A program made the translations under genes and the position numbers. From the NCBI RefSeq assembly GCF_007994135.1, contig NZ_VLKF01000001.1:1674001-1738000 (forward strand): a DNA stretch of 64,000 bases. The letters are read 5' to 3'. The DNA is from Modestobacter roseus (GTDB lineage: Bacteria > Actinomycetota > Actinomycetes > Mycobacteriales > Geodermatophilaceae). Shown in pieces: positions 13,866-23,252 of this stretch. The notes under the pieces were generated by a model, which searched no databases, had not been told where the DNA came from, and saw only the letters and a list, made by a program, of their open reading frames with translations. Numbering within the stretch: the first letter of the stretch is position 1; the number at the start of each line of letters is the position of its first letter.

Positions 13866-15296
13866 GTGACCGAGATGGCCCCGCTGGCGCTGCTGCCGGA
13901 GATCAGCCTGCTCGCCGGCGCCGTCGTCGCCCTGCTGGCCGGCTCGTTCCTGCCCCAGCGGCGGCAGTGGGTGGCCCGGCTGGTGGCGGTCGCCGCCCTC
14001 CTGACCGCCGGCATCGCGGCGGCGCTGGCGCTGGGCGACCCGGCGCGCACCGTGTTCGGCGCCTTCGTCGTCGACACCCCCACCGGGATCACCCGGCTGG
14101 TGGTCGTCGCCTCCACGCTGCTGGTGATCGGCCTCGGCGTGGAGGAGCTCGCCGGCCAGGTGCGGGAGAGCGAGACCTACGCCCTGCTGCTGCTCGGCTC
14201 GCTGGGCGCGGTGGTGCTCGCGGCCACCGACGACCTGCTGGTGCTGGCGGTCGGCTTCCTGCTGTCCAGCATCCCGCTCTACGCGCTCGTCGGGCTGGGC
14301 CGCAGCGCCCGGGCCGCCGAGGCCGCGCTCAAGACCTACCTGCTGGGTGCGCTGTCCGGGATCCTGCTGCTGCTCGGCTGCAGCGTGCTGTTCGGCATGG
14401 CCGGCAGCACCGCCTACGCCGGGCTGGCCACCGGGCTGGCCGGCGCACCCGAGGCGCCCGTCGCGGTGGGGGCCGTCGGTGTGCTGGGCGGCCTGCTGTT
14501 CAAGGCCGGCGGGGTGCCGCTGCACTTCTGGGTGCCCGACGCCACGCAGGGGGCCGGCACCGCCGCGGCGGCCTTCCTCACCACCGTGCCGAAGATCGGG
14601 GCGCTGGTCGCGATGATCCGGCTGGTCGACGTGCTGCCCGGGTCGCTGCCGTGGCCACTGCTGCTCGGACTCCTCGCCGCGCTCACCATGACGCTGGGCA
14701 ACCTCGCCGCGCTCGGCCAGACCGACGCCCGCCGGCTGCTGGGCTGGTCGACGGTCAGCCAGGTCGGGTACCTGCTCATGCCGGTGGCCGTCGTCGGCGC
14801 CACCGACGCCGCCGTGCCCGCGCTGCTGACCTACCTCGCCGGCTACGCGGTCACCAACCTCACCGCCTTCGCGGTGCTCGCCGGCGATCCGCGCACGACG
14901 GCGCTGACGGACTCCCGGGGCCTGGCCCGGCGGCGCCCGGGCCAGGCCGCCGCGCTGGTCATCAGCCTGCTCAGCCTCGTCGGCACGCCGCCGACGGCCG
15001 TCTTCCTCGGCAAGCTCACCGTGTTCACCGCAGCCTGGGACGGCGGGCTGGCGTGGCTGGTGGTGGTCGCCGCGGTGAACACCGTGATCAGCCTCGCCTA
15101 CTACCTGCGGTGGCTGGTCCCGGCGCTGTCCCGGGAGGGCCGCCCCGCTCACGACGGGGACGAGGACGACGAGCGGGAGCCCGACGACCGCCCGTGGGCC
15201 CGGGGCGCCGCGGCCACCGGTGCGGTCGGGGTGCTCGCGGTCGGGCTGGGCGCGGGGGCGGTGACCGCGCTGGTCGCCGGCGCCACCCTGGGCTGA
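13866..15296 (+). CDS. nuoN: NADH-quinone oxidoreductase-like subunit N (antiporter-like)
   Basis: 476 residues from a GTG at 13866, about 14 transmembrane helices. Lysines of the channel are visible in AALKTYLLGALSG and LFKAGGVPLHFWVPDATQGA. The TM5 Glu seen in most NuoN (VGLELLSLPLY) is missing: the line reads AVGFLLSSIPLYALVGLG. The last cytoplasmic loop (AHDGDEDDEREPDD) is strongly acidic. It ends the operon. An ATG at 13834 overlapping the nuoM stop runs into a stop after 11 codons and is not the start. Confidence 0.94.
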   Translation: MTEMAPLALLPEISLLAGAVVALLAGSFLPQRRQWVARLVAVAALLTAGIAAALALGDPARTVFGAFVVDTPTGITRLVVVASTLLVIGLGVEELAGQVRESETYALLLLGSLGAVVLAATDDLLVLAVGFLLSSIPLYALVGLGRSARAAEAALKTYLLGALSGILLLLGCSVLFGMAGSTAYAGLATGLAGAPEAPVAVGAVGVLGGLLFKAGGVPLHFWVPDATQGAGTAAAAFLTTVPKIGALVAMIRLVDVLPGSLPWPLLLGLLAALTMTLGNLAALGQTDARRLLGWSTVSQVGYLLMPVAVVGATDAAVPALLTYLAGYAVTNLTAFAVLAGDPRTTALTDSRGLARRRPGQAAALVISLLSLVGTPPTAVFLGKLTVFTAAWDGGLAWLVVVAAVNTVISLAYYLRWLVPALSREGRPAHDGDEDDEREPDDRPWARGAAATGAVGVLAVGLGAGAVTALVAGATLG

Positions 15297-15338
15297 CCGA
15301 CCTCGTCACCCGGACGGGGTGAGTCGCCGACCTGTTGG

Positions 15339-15369
15339 TTGCATGGCGTGCAAGAATGCACGGCGTGCA
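15339..15369. promoter_or_regulatory. Two tandem operator-like inverted repeats before the TetR gene
   Basis: TTGCATGGCGTGCAA (15339-15353) and TGCACGGCGTGCA (15357-15369) are two copies of a TGCA-N5-TGCA palindrome with 17-base spacing. The second overlaps the proposed ATG at 15356. TetR regulators usually bind such sites next to their own gene, so autorepression is likely. Confidence 0.6.
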
Positions 15370-15970
15370 AGAACCTGCCGGCCTGCGCGAGGCCAAGAAG
15401 GCCGCGACCCGCCGCGCACTGCGCGCCGCCGCCACCACGCTCGCCCTCGAGCACGGGCTCGACGGGGTGACGGTGGACCAGGTCTGCGCCGCCGCCGGCG
15501 TCTCGCTGCGCACCTTCTTCAACTACTTCGAGTCCAAGGAGGCGGCGCTCCTCGGCGAGGAGCCGCCCCTCGGGAGCCCCCAGGGGCGCAAGGCCTTCGC
15601 CGCCGGCGGCCCCTCCGGTGACCTGCTCGCCGACCTGCTCACGCTGCTCGACCCGTCGGACCTGGTCGAGCAGGAGGGCCGGACGGGTCTGCTGCAGGCG
15701 ATGCAGCTGGCCCAGCAGGAACCACGGCTGCTGGCCGGCCACATCGCCCGGGAGATCGCCCACGAGCAGGAGGTCGCCGCCCTGGTGGCCACCCGGCGCG
15801 GCCTGCCCGAACCCGACCTCGGCTGTGCCGCGCTGGCCACCACCGCCCAGGCGCTGCTCCGGCTCGCCGGCCGCAGCTGGATCGACGCCGAGGACGACTC
15901 GTCCCTGCGCGAGCACATCGACGCCACCCGGGCCGCCTACGTGGCCGCGCTCGGGTCCGCGCTGCCCTGA
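15356..15970 (+). CDS. TetR-family transcriptional regulator
   Basis: About 204 residues. The N-terminal helix-turn-helix is typical: KKAATRRALRAAATTLALEHGLDGVTVDQVCAAAGVSLRTFFNYFESKEAALLG (helix-turn-helix ends at TFFNYF). The C-terminal ligand domain has no assigned inducer. ATG at 15356 or GTG at 15365 (VQEPAGLRE) are both possible; no clear ribosome-binding site decides. The gene sits 70 bases before an EmrB/QacA-type exporter in the same direction, the usual arrangement of a drug-responsive repressor and its pump. Confidence 0.92.
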   Translation: MHGVQEPAGLREAKKAATRRALRAAATTLALEHGLDGVTVDQVCAAAGVSLRTFFNYFESKEAALLGEEPPLGSPQGRKAFAAGGPSGDLLADLLTLLDPSDLVEQEGRTGLLQAMQLAQQEPRLLAGHIAREIAHEQEVAALVATRRGLPEPDLGCAALATTAQALLRLAGRSWIDAEDDSSLREHIDATRAAYVAALGSALP

Positions 15971-15981
15971 CCCACACCACT

Positions 15982-17874
<1,893 letters not shown>

Positions 17875-17878
<4 letters not shown>

Positions 17879-18165
17879 CGCGCACCCACCCCGGCAGGCG
17901 GGTGCAGCAGCACCAGCTCCCGGCCGGTGGCCGACATCGCGTCCTGGAGCGAGCGGAGGGCGTGCAGTCCGTCGTCGTCGACGGCCTGCACCCCCTCCAG
18001 GTCGAGGACCACCCGCCGGTGCCCGTGCCCCTGCAGCACCAGCACCGCACCGCGCATCAGGTCCGCGCCCTGCACGCTCAGCCGGCCGCCGGCCCGGATC
18101 GCTCCGGCCCGGGCGTCGACGAACTGCTGGTAGGCGGTCTCCGGCTGGTGCGCCGACCGGGTCAC
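17875..18165 (-). CDS. STAS-domain protein (anti-sigma factor antagonist-like)
   Basis: 96 residues from a GTG at 18165 overlapping the upstream STAS gene. The STAS core is VLQGHGHRRVVLDLEGVQAVDDDGLHALRSL. In SpoIIAA/RsbV proteins the loop reads D(S/T)SGL and the Ser is phosphorylated by an anti-sigma kinase; here the loop is DDDGL, so the phospho-site appears replaced by Asp. This could be a permanently charged mimic. No RsbW-type kinase gene is next to it. Assignment as a general-stress signalling protein is inference. Confidence 0.75.
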
Positions 18166-18518
18166 GCGGCGCTCCGGGGCCGGCGCGGCTCGACGTGCAG
18201 CACGTGCTGCAGACCGGTGCGGCGCAGCACGTCCTGCGTGCGCCGGTCGGCGCCGCGCAGCACCACGGCGCCACCGCGGGCGCGGCAGATGCGGTGCGCC
18301 CAGAGGAAGCTGGCGAGCGCGGGGCTGGCCAGGTGGGGCACCTCGGTCAGGTCGACGACGATCCGCCGGGCACCGCCGAGGAGGGCCTGGTGCAGCAGCC
18401 ACCGCACGTCGGCCAGCCCGTCGCAGACGTCGGCCTCGCAGAGCTGGACCAGCCGCTCGTCGCCGCTGCGGTCGTCCGGTCGCACGGACGTCTGCCGGGC
18501 TGCGGTGCTGGTGGTCAT
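18162..18518 (-). CDS. STAS-domain protein
   Basis: 118 residues. ATG at 18518 is preceded by GAGGAGG. The core ARRIVVDLTEVPHLASPALASFLWAHR fits the STAS fold, with ASPAL in the position of DSSGL; a later strand RARGGAVVLRGA and helix TQDVLRRTGLQHVL follow. It heads a three-gene leftward operon with a second STAS protein and a zinc ribbon. Likely role: partner-switching control of a sigma factor, as for RsbV-like proteins; no direct evidence for the partner. The promoter region is shared with the divergent response-regulator gene. Confidence 0.8.
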   Translation of the reverse strand: MTTSTAARQTSVRPDDRSGDERLVQLCEADVCDGLADVRWLLHQALLGGARRIVVDLTEVPHLASPALASFLWAHRICRARGGAVVLRGADRRTQDVLRRTGLQHVLHVEPRRPRSAA

Positions 18519-18658
18519 GCGGTCCTCCTCGGCCGGGCGCCGTTCGGTGCGCCCCTGGGCAACAGTGCCCGTGGGGGGTGACGAACGACCCGTCCGTTCA
18601 TTTGCGATCCGATGACGACCGCACTGCACCGGCGCTGCCCGCCGGGCCGAATGGCAAC

Positions 18659-19387
18659 ATGTCCCGCGTGCCGCCGCGTCTCCTCGTCGTCGAGGACGAC
18701 GACCACATCCGCACCGCCCTGCGCTGGGCACTCGAGGACGAGGGCTACCTGGTCGAGGAGGCCGTCGACGGCGAGGACGCGGTCCGCCGCGTCGCCGTCG
18801 CCGTCCCCGACCTCATGCTCGTCGACCTGATGCTCGGGGCGATGGACGGCTTCGCCGTGATCCGCGAGGTCCGGCGGGACCACGACCTGCCGATCATCGT
18901 GGTCAGCGCCCGGGCCGACACCCACGACATCGTGGCCGCGCTGGAGGCCGGCGCCGACGACTACGTGACCAAGCCCTTCCAGCTCAAGGAGGTCACGGCC
19001 CGGCTGCGCGCGCTGCGCCGCCGGGTGTCCAGCGGCGCCCCGCGGCCGGGCGCCGCGGAGAACGCCACCCCGGAGGTGGTGCTGGACGCGCACGCCGCAG
19101 CGCCGCTGGTGCTGCGCCAGGAACGCGGCACCGTGCACCGGGGCGAGGAGCAGCTGGCCCTGACGCTGACCGAGTTCCGGCTGCTCTGCGAGCTCGCCTC
19201 CGTGCCCGGCCGGGTGCTGAGCCGCCAGGAGCTGCTCAGCCGGGTCTGGGAGCACGGGTTCTTCGGCGACGAGCGGATCGTGGACGTCCACGTCCGGCGG
19301 CTGCGCACCAAGATCGAGCTCGACGCCGGCAACCCGCAGGTGGTGGTCACCGTCCGCGGGCTGGGGTACCGGCTGGACCTGCAGTGA
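18659..19387 (+). CDS. OmpR/PhoB-type response regulator
   Basis: About 242 residues from an ATG at 18659 (GTG at 18668 is an alternative). The receiver domain (LLVVEDDDHIRTAL, phospho-Asp in DLMLVDLMLGAMDG, Thr/Ser in IIVVSAR, Lys in YVTKPFQ) is followed by a winged-helix output domain (LTLTEFRLLCELASVPGRVL ... RIVDVHVRRLRTKIE). It forms an operon with the kinase 14 bases downstream and a GerMN lipoprotein, the order of the actinobacterial MtrA-MtrB-LpqB and CseABC systems, although sequence details do not prove it is either. Confidence 0.93.
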   Translation: MSRVPPRLLVVEDDDHIRTALRWALEDEGYLVEEAVDGEDAVRRVAVAVPDLMLVDLMLGAMDGFAVIREVRRDHDLPIIVVSARADTHDIVAALEAGADDYVTKPFQLKEVTARLRALRRRVSSGAPRPGAAENATPEVVLDAHAAAPLVLRQERGTVHRGEEQLALTLTEFRLLCELASVPGRVLSRQELLSRVWEHGFFGDERIVDVHVRRLRTKIELDAGNPQVVVTVRGLGYRLDLQ

Positions 19388-19400
19388 AGCCGGGTCTGCC

Positions 19401-20828
19401 GTGAGGTGGAACCAGCGCCCGCGCGGGCTGCGCTCGCGGATCGTGCTCGGGTTCGCCGCCGGCACGCTGCTCGTCTCCGCCGTCCTGGTGGTGACCACCT
19501 TCGTGCTGGCCCGCAACTACCTGCTCGACCAGCGGGAGCGCTCCGCCGTCCGGCAGGCCCTCACCGACGCGAGCCTGCTGCGCAGCCGGCTGTCCACCGC
19601 CGGCACGGAGGTCGGTGACGCGCTCGGCGAGCTGGTGCCCTCCGGCGGCGGCGACGTGGTCGTGCGCAGCGGGGGCGCCTGGTACTCCTCCAGCCTGGAG
19701 GTGGGCGCCCGCGACGTCCCGACGGTGCTGCAGGAGCAGGTCGCCGCCGGTGAGCCGGCCACTGCGCGCACCGACTCCCGGACCGGGCCGCGCGTGGTGG
19801 TCGGCACCCGGCTGCCCGGCACCGACGTCGAGTTCTACGAGCTGGCCCCGCTCACCGAACTGGAGCTCTCGCTGCGCACCCTCGGCGCGGTGCTCGCCGC
19901 CGGTGCCGGCGCGGCGACCCTGGCCGGCGCGGCGTTCGGCAGCTGGGCCAGCCGCCGTGCGGTGCAACCGCTGGAGCAGGTGGCCGGCGCCGCGACCGCG
20001 ATCGCGGGGGGCGACCTGGCCACCCGCCTCCCCCCGACCGACGACCCCGACCTGATCGCGATCGTGGGCAGCTTCAACAGCATGGTCGACGCGCTCTCCG
20101 CGCGGATCGACCGGGACGCCCGGTTCGTCGGGGACGTCAGCCACGAGCTGCGCAGCCCGCTGACCAGCCTGGTGACCACCGTCGAGGTGCTGGCCGGCCG
20201 CCGTGACGACCTCACCCCGCGGGGCCGCGAGGCGCTGGCGCTGGTGCAGTCGGAGCTGGACCGCTTCCGCCGGACCCTGGACGACCTGCTGGAGCTGGCG
20301 AAGCTGGACAACTCCCGCGACTCCCCCGGCGCGGACGACGCCTCGCCCGGGACGGCCGCGCCGGCGGTGAGCGTCGCGGCGCTCGTCCGCGAGGTGCTCG
20401 AACGCACCGGCCACCCGGTCGACCTGCTGGCCGCCGACGACGAGGAGAGCACCACGGTGCTGGCCCGCAAGCTCCCGCTGGAGCGGGCCGTGCGCAACCT
20501 GGTGGAGAACGCCGACCGGCACGCCGGCGGGGTGCGGGCGGTGCAGGTCCAGCGCCTCGGCGACTCCGTCGTGCTGCACGTCGACGACGACGGACCGGGC
20601 GTCGCCGCCGAGGACCGGGAGCGGGTGTTCGAGCGGTTCGCCCGCGGCCCGCGCGCGGCCCGCGGGTCGTTGCCCGGCGCCGGGCTGGGGCTGGCCATCG
20701 TCGCCGAGACCGCCACGCACCTGGGCGGCGCCGCCTGGTGCGCGCCCGGCCCCGACGGCGGGGCCCGGTTCAGCATCGCGCTGCCCGCGGCGTCGTCCGC
20801 TCCCGCGCTGCCGGCGGCGTCGTCGTGA
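19401..20828 (+). CDS. Sensor histidine kinase (HAMP-HisKA-HATPase)
   Basis: 475 residues from a GTG at 19401. Transmembrane helix 1 at about residues 14-35, an extracytoplasmic sensor of about 110 residues, helix 2 at about 150-175, a HAMP linker (RAVQPLEQVAGAATAIAGG), the HisKA H-box (FVGDVSHELRSPLTSL) with the phospho-His, and the HATPase N box (ERAVRNLVENADRHAGG) and G boxes (HVDDDGPGVAAED, GAGLGLAIVAE). The input is unknown. Partner of the response regulator upstream; the stop overlaps the GTG of the lipoprotein gene. The C-terminus ends in an Ala/Ser/Pro-rich run. Confidence 0.94.
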   Translation: MRWNQRPRGLRSRIVLGFAAGTLLVSAVLVVTTFVLARNYLLDQRERSAVRQALTDASLLRSRLSTAGTEVGDALGELVPSGGGDVVVRSGGAWYSSSLEVGARDVPTVLQEQVAAGEPATARTDSRTGPRVVVGTRLPGTDVEFYELAPLTELELSLRTLGAVLAAGAGAATLAGAAFGSWASRRAVQPLEQVAGAATAIAGGDLATRLPPTDDPDLIAIVGSFNSMVDALSARIDRDARFVGDVSHELRSPLTSLVTTVEVLAGRRDDLTPRGREALALVQSELDRFRRTLDDLLELAKLDNSRDSPGADDASPGTAAPAVSVAALVREVLERTGHPVDLLAADDEESTTVLARKLPLERAVRNLVENADRHAGGVRAVQVQRLGDSVVLHVDDDGPGVAAEDRERVFERFARGPRAARGSLPGAGLGLAIVAETATHLGGAAWCAPGPDGGARFSIALPAASSAPALPAASS

Positions 20829-21448
20829 GCCCCCACCGCCGGCTCGCCCCGCTCACGCTCGCCCTGCCCCTCGCGCTCGCGGTGCCCCTCGCGCTCGTCT
20901 CCTGCGGGGTGCCCACGGGTGGACCACCGGAGGCGATCCCCAGCTCGGAGGTGCCCTCGGCCCTCGCGTCGCCCAGCACCCCGCCGTCGTCGTCCGTCCC
21001 GGCGCAGCCGGGCACCGAGCAGCCGCACGTGTACCTGGTGACCGCCGAGGACGTGCTGGTCCCCCGGCCGCGCGAGGTGCCCGCGGGAGGGACGGCCGAT
21101 CGGCTGGCCGACCTGCTGCGCGACCTGACCGAGGGGCCGACCCGCGCGGAGCGGGACGACCAGCTCTCCACCGCGTTGCCGCCGGGCACCGAGCTCGCCC
21201 TGGCCGACCTCTCCGGGTCGACGGCGACGATCTCCTTCGAGAACGACGTCGACGCGCCGTCCGGACGGGACAGCCGGCGCACGGTCGCCCAGATCGTGCT
21301 CACCGCCACCAGCGTGGCGGGGGTGGACGAGGTGCTGCTGAGCCGCGACGGGCTCCCGGTCGAGGCACCACTGCCCTCGGGCGAGCTGAGCTCGGCGCCG
21401 CTGACCGCGGCGGACTACGCCGCGCTGCTCACCGCTCCACCGACATGA
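20825..21448 (+). CDS. GerMN-domain lipoprotein (LpqB-like accessory)
   Basis: 207 residues from a GTG at 20825. The N-terminus is a lipoprotein signal with lipobox LALVSCG (Cys about residue 28), then a Ser/Pro-rich linker. The rest is one GerMN domain (HVYLVTAEDVLVPRPREVPAG ... TEGPTRAERDD, ending in a DEVLLSRDG strand). LpqB, which modulates the kinase MtrB, has GerMN plus a propeller; here only GerMN is present, giving a shorter version. Genetic coupling to the kinase (GTGA) suggests a membrane-anchored modulator of it. Confidence 0.88.
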   Translation: MSPHRRLAPLTLALPLALAVPLALVSCGVPTGGPPEAIPSSEVPSALASPSTPPSSSVPAQPGTEQPHVYLVTAEDVLVPRPREVPAGGTADRLADLLRDLTEGPTRAERDDQLSTALPPGTELALADLSGSTATISFENDVDAPSGRDSRRTVAQIVLTATSVAGVDEVLLSRDGLPVEAPLPSGELSSAPLTAADYAALLTAPPT

Positions 21449-21704
21449 GCGGGCGCTCCGCGGAGGGGGCGTCGACCTCCGACACCGGGGCCGCACGGGG
21501 CAGGCCGCGCTGCTCGCGGTGCGCATAGAGCTCGTCGCGCGGCGGGAGGGGATGGCCCTCCGGGCACTGCAGGGTGCCCACCTCACCGACGTAGACCGGC
21601 GTGGGCCGCTCGGCGACGGCGAAGCGCCCGGCCTGCTCGACGAGCCGGCTGTCGCATCGGATGCAGTGCAGGTTGTGCACGCTCTGTACCCAGACGGAGA
21701 CCAT
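21429..21704 (-). CDS. Small Cys-containing protein of unknown function
   Basis: 91 residues from an ATG at 21704 (MVSVWVQSVH). CIRC early on and a later CPEGH could bind zinc. The middle (RPTPVYVGEVGTLQCPEGHPLPP) is otherwise featureless and the tail is Pro/Ala rich. Not a family I recognise. The last 20 bases overlap the convergent lipoprotein gene. A longer reading from 21770 is possible but less likely. Confidence 0.55.
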   Translation of the reverse strand: MVSVWVQSVHNLHCIRCDSRLVEQAGRFAVAERPTPVYVGEVGTLQCPEGHPLPPRDELYAHREQRGLPRAAPVSEVDAPSAERPLMSVER

Positions 21705-21841
21705 GCGTCCACCCTGAGCGGCCGGACGCCCTCGTGGAAGCCCCGCGTCGCGCATGTGGCGATCCGTCACCGGATCGCAAAGGTGTGCCCGCCGGGACCT
21801 GATCGCCTCGCTCGGCTGATGCCCCGGCCCGCGGCTACGGT

Positions 21842-22849
21842 GTGCCGGTGATCACCGTCGTCGGGGAGCTGGTCGTGGACCTGATCCCGGTCTCGCCCAG
21901 CACGCCGGCCGGTAGCCAGGAGGCCGCCGCGCCGGGCACCCGTCCCGCCGCACCGCCCCCGCCGCAGTACACCGCCTTCCCCGGCGGCAACGCGCTGAAC
22001 GTCGCGGTGGCCGCGGCCCGGCTGGGCGCCCCGACGCACCTGATGGCCCGGGTCGGGGCCGGCCCGTTCGGTGACCTGCTGCGCGACCACGCCGCGCGCA
22101 ACGGCGTGGCCACCGACGCCATGGTCGCCGCGGAGGAGCCGGTGAGCCTGGCGGTGGTCGCGCTGGCCGGGGACGGGTCGGGCAGCTACTCGTTCCACAC
22201 CCACGGCGCCGCCGACTGGCAGTGGACGCCCGACGAGCTGGCCCGGGCCTGGCCGGCCGGCACCCGGATCGTGCACGTCGGGTCGATCTCCAGCTGGACA
22301 CCGCCGGGGTCGGCGGCGATCGCCGCGCAGGTGGCCCGGGTCCGGGAGGAGGGGACGGCGCTGGTCAGCTTCGACCCCAACGTCCGGCCCACGCTCATCG
22401 CCGACGCCGACGCCGTCCGGGACCGGGTCGCCGGACTGCGGCGCACCGCGGACGTGGTCAAGGTGAGCGCCGAGGACATGGCCTGGCTGGAGCCCGACGC
22501 CGACCTGGACGAGGCCGCCACCCGCTGGGCGGCCGAGGGGCCGGCGCTGGTGCTGGTCACCGACGGCGGCCGGCCGTTGCGCGCGGCCCGCCCCGGCCGG
22601 CCACTGCTGCGCCGGGACGTGCCCCCGGTGCAGGTCGTGGACACGGTGGGCGCCGGGGACAGCCTGGCCGCCGGGCTGTTCGCCGGCCTGGTGCGCACCG
22701 GCGTGCTCGACCGGACGGCGCTGCTGGAGCTCCCGGAGCCCGACCTCGTCGCGCTGCTGGACGACGCGGCGCTGGTCGCGGCGCTGGCCTGCACCCGGCC
22801 GGGCGCCGACCCGCCCACCCGCGCCGAGTTCGAGGCCGCCCGCGGCTGA
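21842..22849 (+). CDS. PfkB-family carbohydrate kinase (fructokinase-like)
   Basis: 335 residues. GTG at 21842 or 21848. The ribokinase fold is shown by the early GELVVDLIP, the sugar-binding FPGGNALNVAVAAARLG with the two glycines, and the C-terminal anion-hole motif DTVGAGDSLAAGLFAG containing the catalytic Asp. It phosphorylates a sugar such as fructose with ATP in the cytosol; the exact sugar is not readable. A stretch of Ala/Pro (SQEAAAPGTRPAAPPPP) near residue 30 is an unusual insertion. The stop lies inside a hairpin shared with the convergent gene. Confidence 0.93.
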   Translation: MPVITVVGELVVDLIPVSPSTPAGSQEAAAPGTRPAAPPPPQYTAFPGGNALNVAVAAARLGAPTHLMARVGAGPFGDLLRDHAARNGVATDAMVAAEEPVSLAVVALAGDGSGSYSFHTHGAADWQWTPDELARAWPAGTRIVHVGSISSWTPPGSAAIAAQVARVREEGTALVSFDPNVRPTLIADADAVRDRVAGLRRTADVVKVSAEDMAWLEPDADLDEAATRWAAEGPALVLVTDGGRPLRAARPGRPLLRRDVPPVQVVDTVGAGDSLAAGLFAGLVRTGVLDRTALLELPEPDLVALLDDAALVAALACTRPGADPPTRAEFEAARG

Positions 22850-22867
22850 CCCCGCGGCGGTCAGCCG
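22843..22867. terminator. Bidirectional hairpin between convergent genes
   Basis: CGGCTGACC and GGTCAGCCG form a perfect 9-bp stem with a 7-base loop. Both stop codons (TGA of the kinase, TCA complement of the leftward gene) lie in the arms. No T-run follows, as is common in GC-rich actinobacteria. Confidence 0.6.
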
Positions 22868-23172
22868 ACCGGCCGCCCGCCCACCACGAGGCGGTCGACC
22901 CGCAGCTCGCCGAACTCCGCCCGCCGGACCGTCAGCCGGCCGATCCGCAGCAGGCCGATCGCCAGCGCCCCCACCGCCAGGCCGCCCGCGGCGAACGAGC
23001 CGACGGCGAGTGCGCCCACCGCCCAGCTCCCCACCGCCAGCGCGCCACTCGCCGTCGCGCCCGAGGCGACCCGGCGGACGGCGACATCGCCGACCACCAC
23101 GTCCCCGACCTGCCGGGCCTGGCACTCCTCGGTCCGGTCCGGTCGGCACTGGCACTGCTGGTCCTGGGTCAT
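22861..23172 (-). CDS. Short-repeat protein (AVG repeats), unknown function
   Basis: 103 residues. ATG at 23172 follows GGGAGGA, so it is preferred to 23190. The N-terminus has QQCQCRPDRTEECQ, three Cys. The rest is a five-residue repeat of the type GALAVG (SWAVGALAVGSFAAGGLAVG), then strands such as RAEFGELRVDRLVV. The periodicity suggests a small beta-solenoid. No family known to me. It follows the USP gene and a weak DevR-box-like site, so it may belong to the dormancy group. Confidence 0.6.
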   Translation of the reverse strand: MTQDQQCQCRPDRTEECQARQVGDVVVGDVAVRRVASGATASGALAVGSWAVGALAVGSFAAGGLAVGALAIGLLRIGRLTVRRAEFGELRVDRLVVGGRPVG

Positions 23173-23252
23173 CCCGTTCCTCCCGACCACGGACTCGGCG
23201 CTTCCGGCCCGAGCCGCTCATGCTGCCGCCTCGGACCGGCGCCCGGGGCGCC

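Noticed and set aside
13794..15152. Minus-strand open frame opposite nuoN
   Set aside because: Shadow of the antiporter-like subunit; no domain motifs.
8610..15296. Mrp-type antiporter or formate hydrogenlyase operon instead of a nuo-like set
   Set aside because: NuoA, NuoH, NuoJ and NuoK homologues in canonical complex I order are present, with no MrpE-G or hydrogenase large subunit genes.
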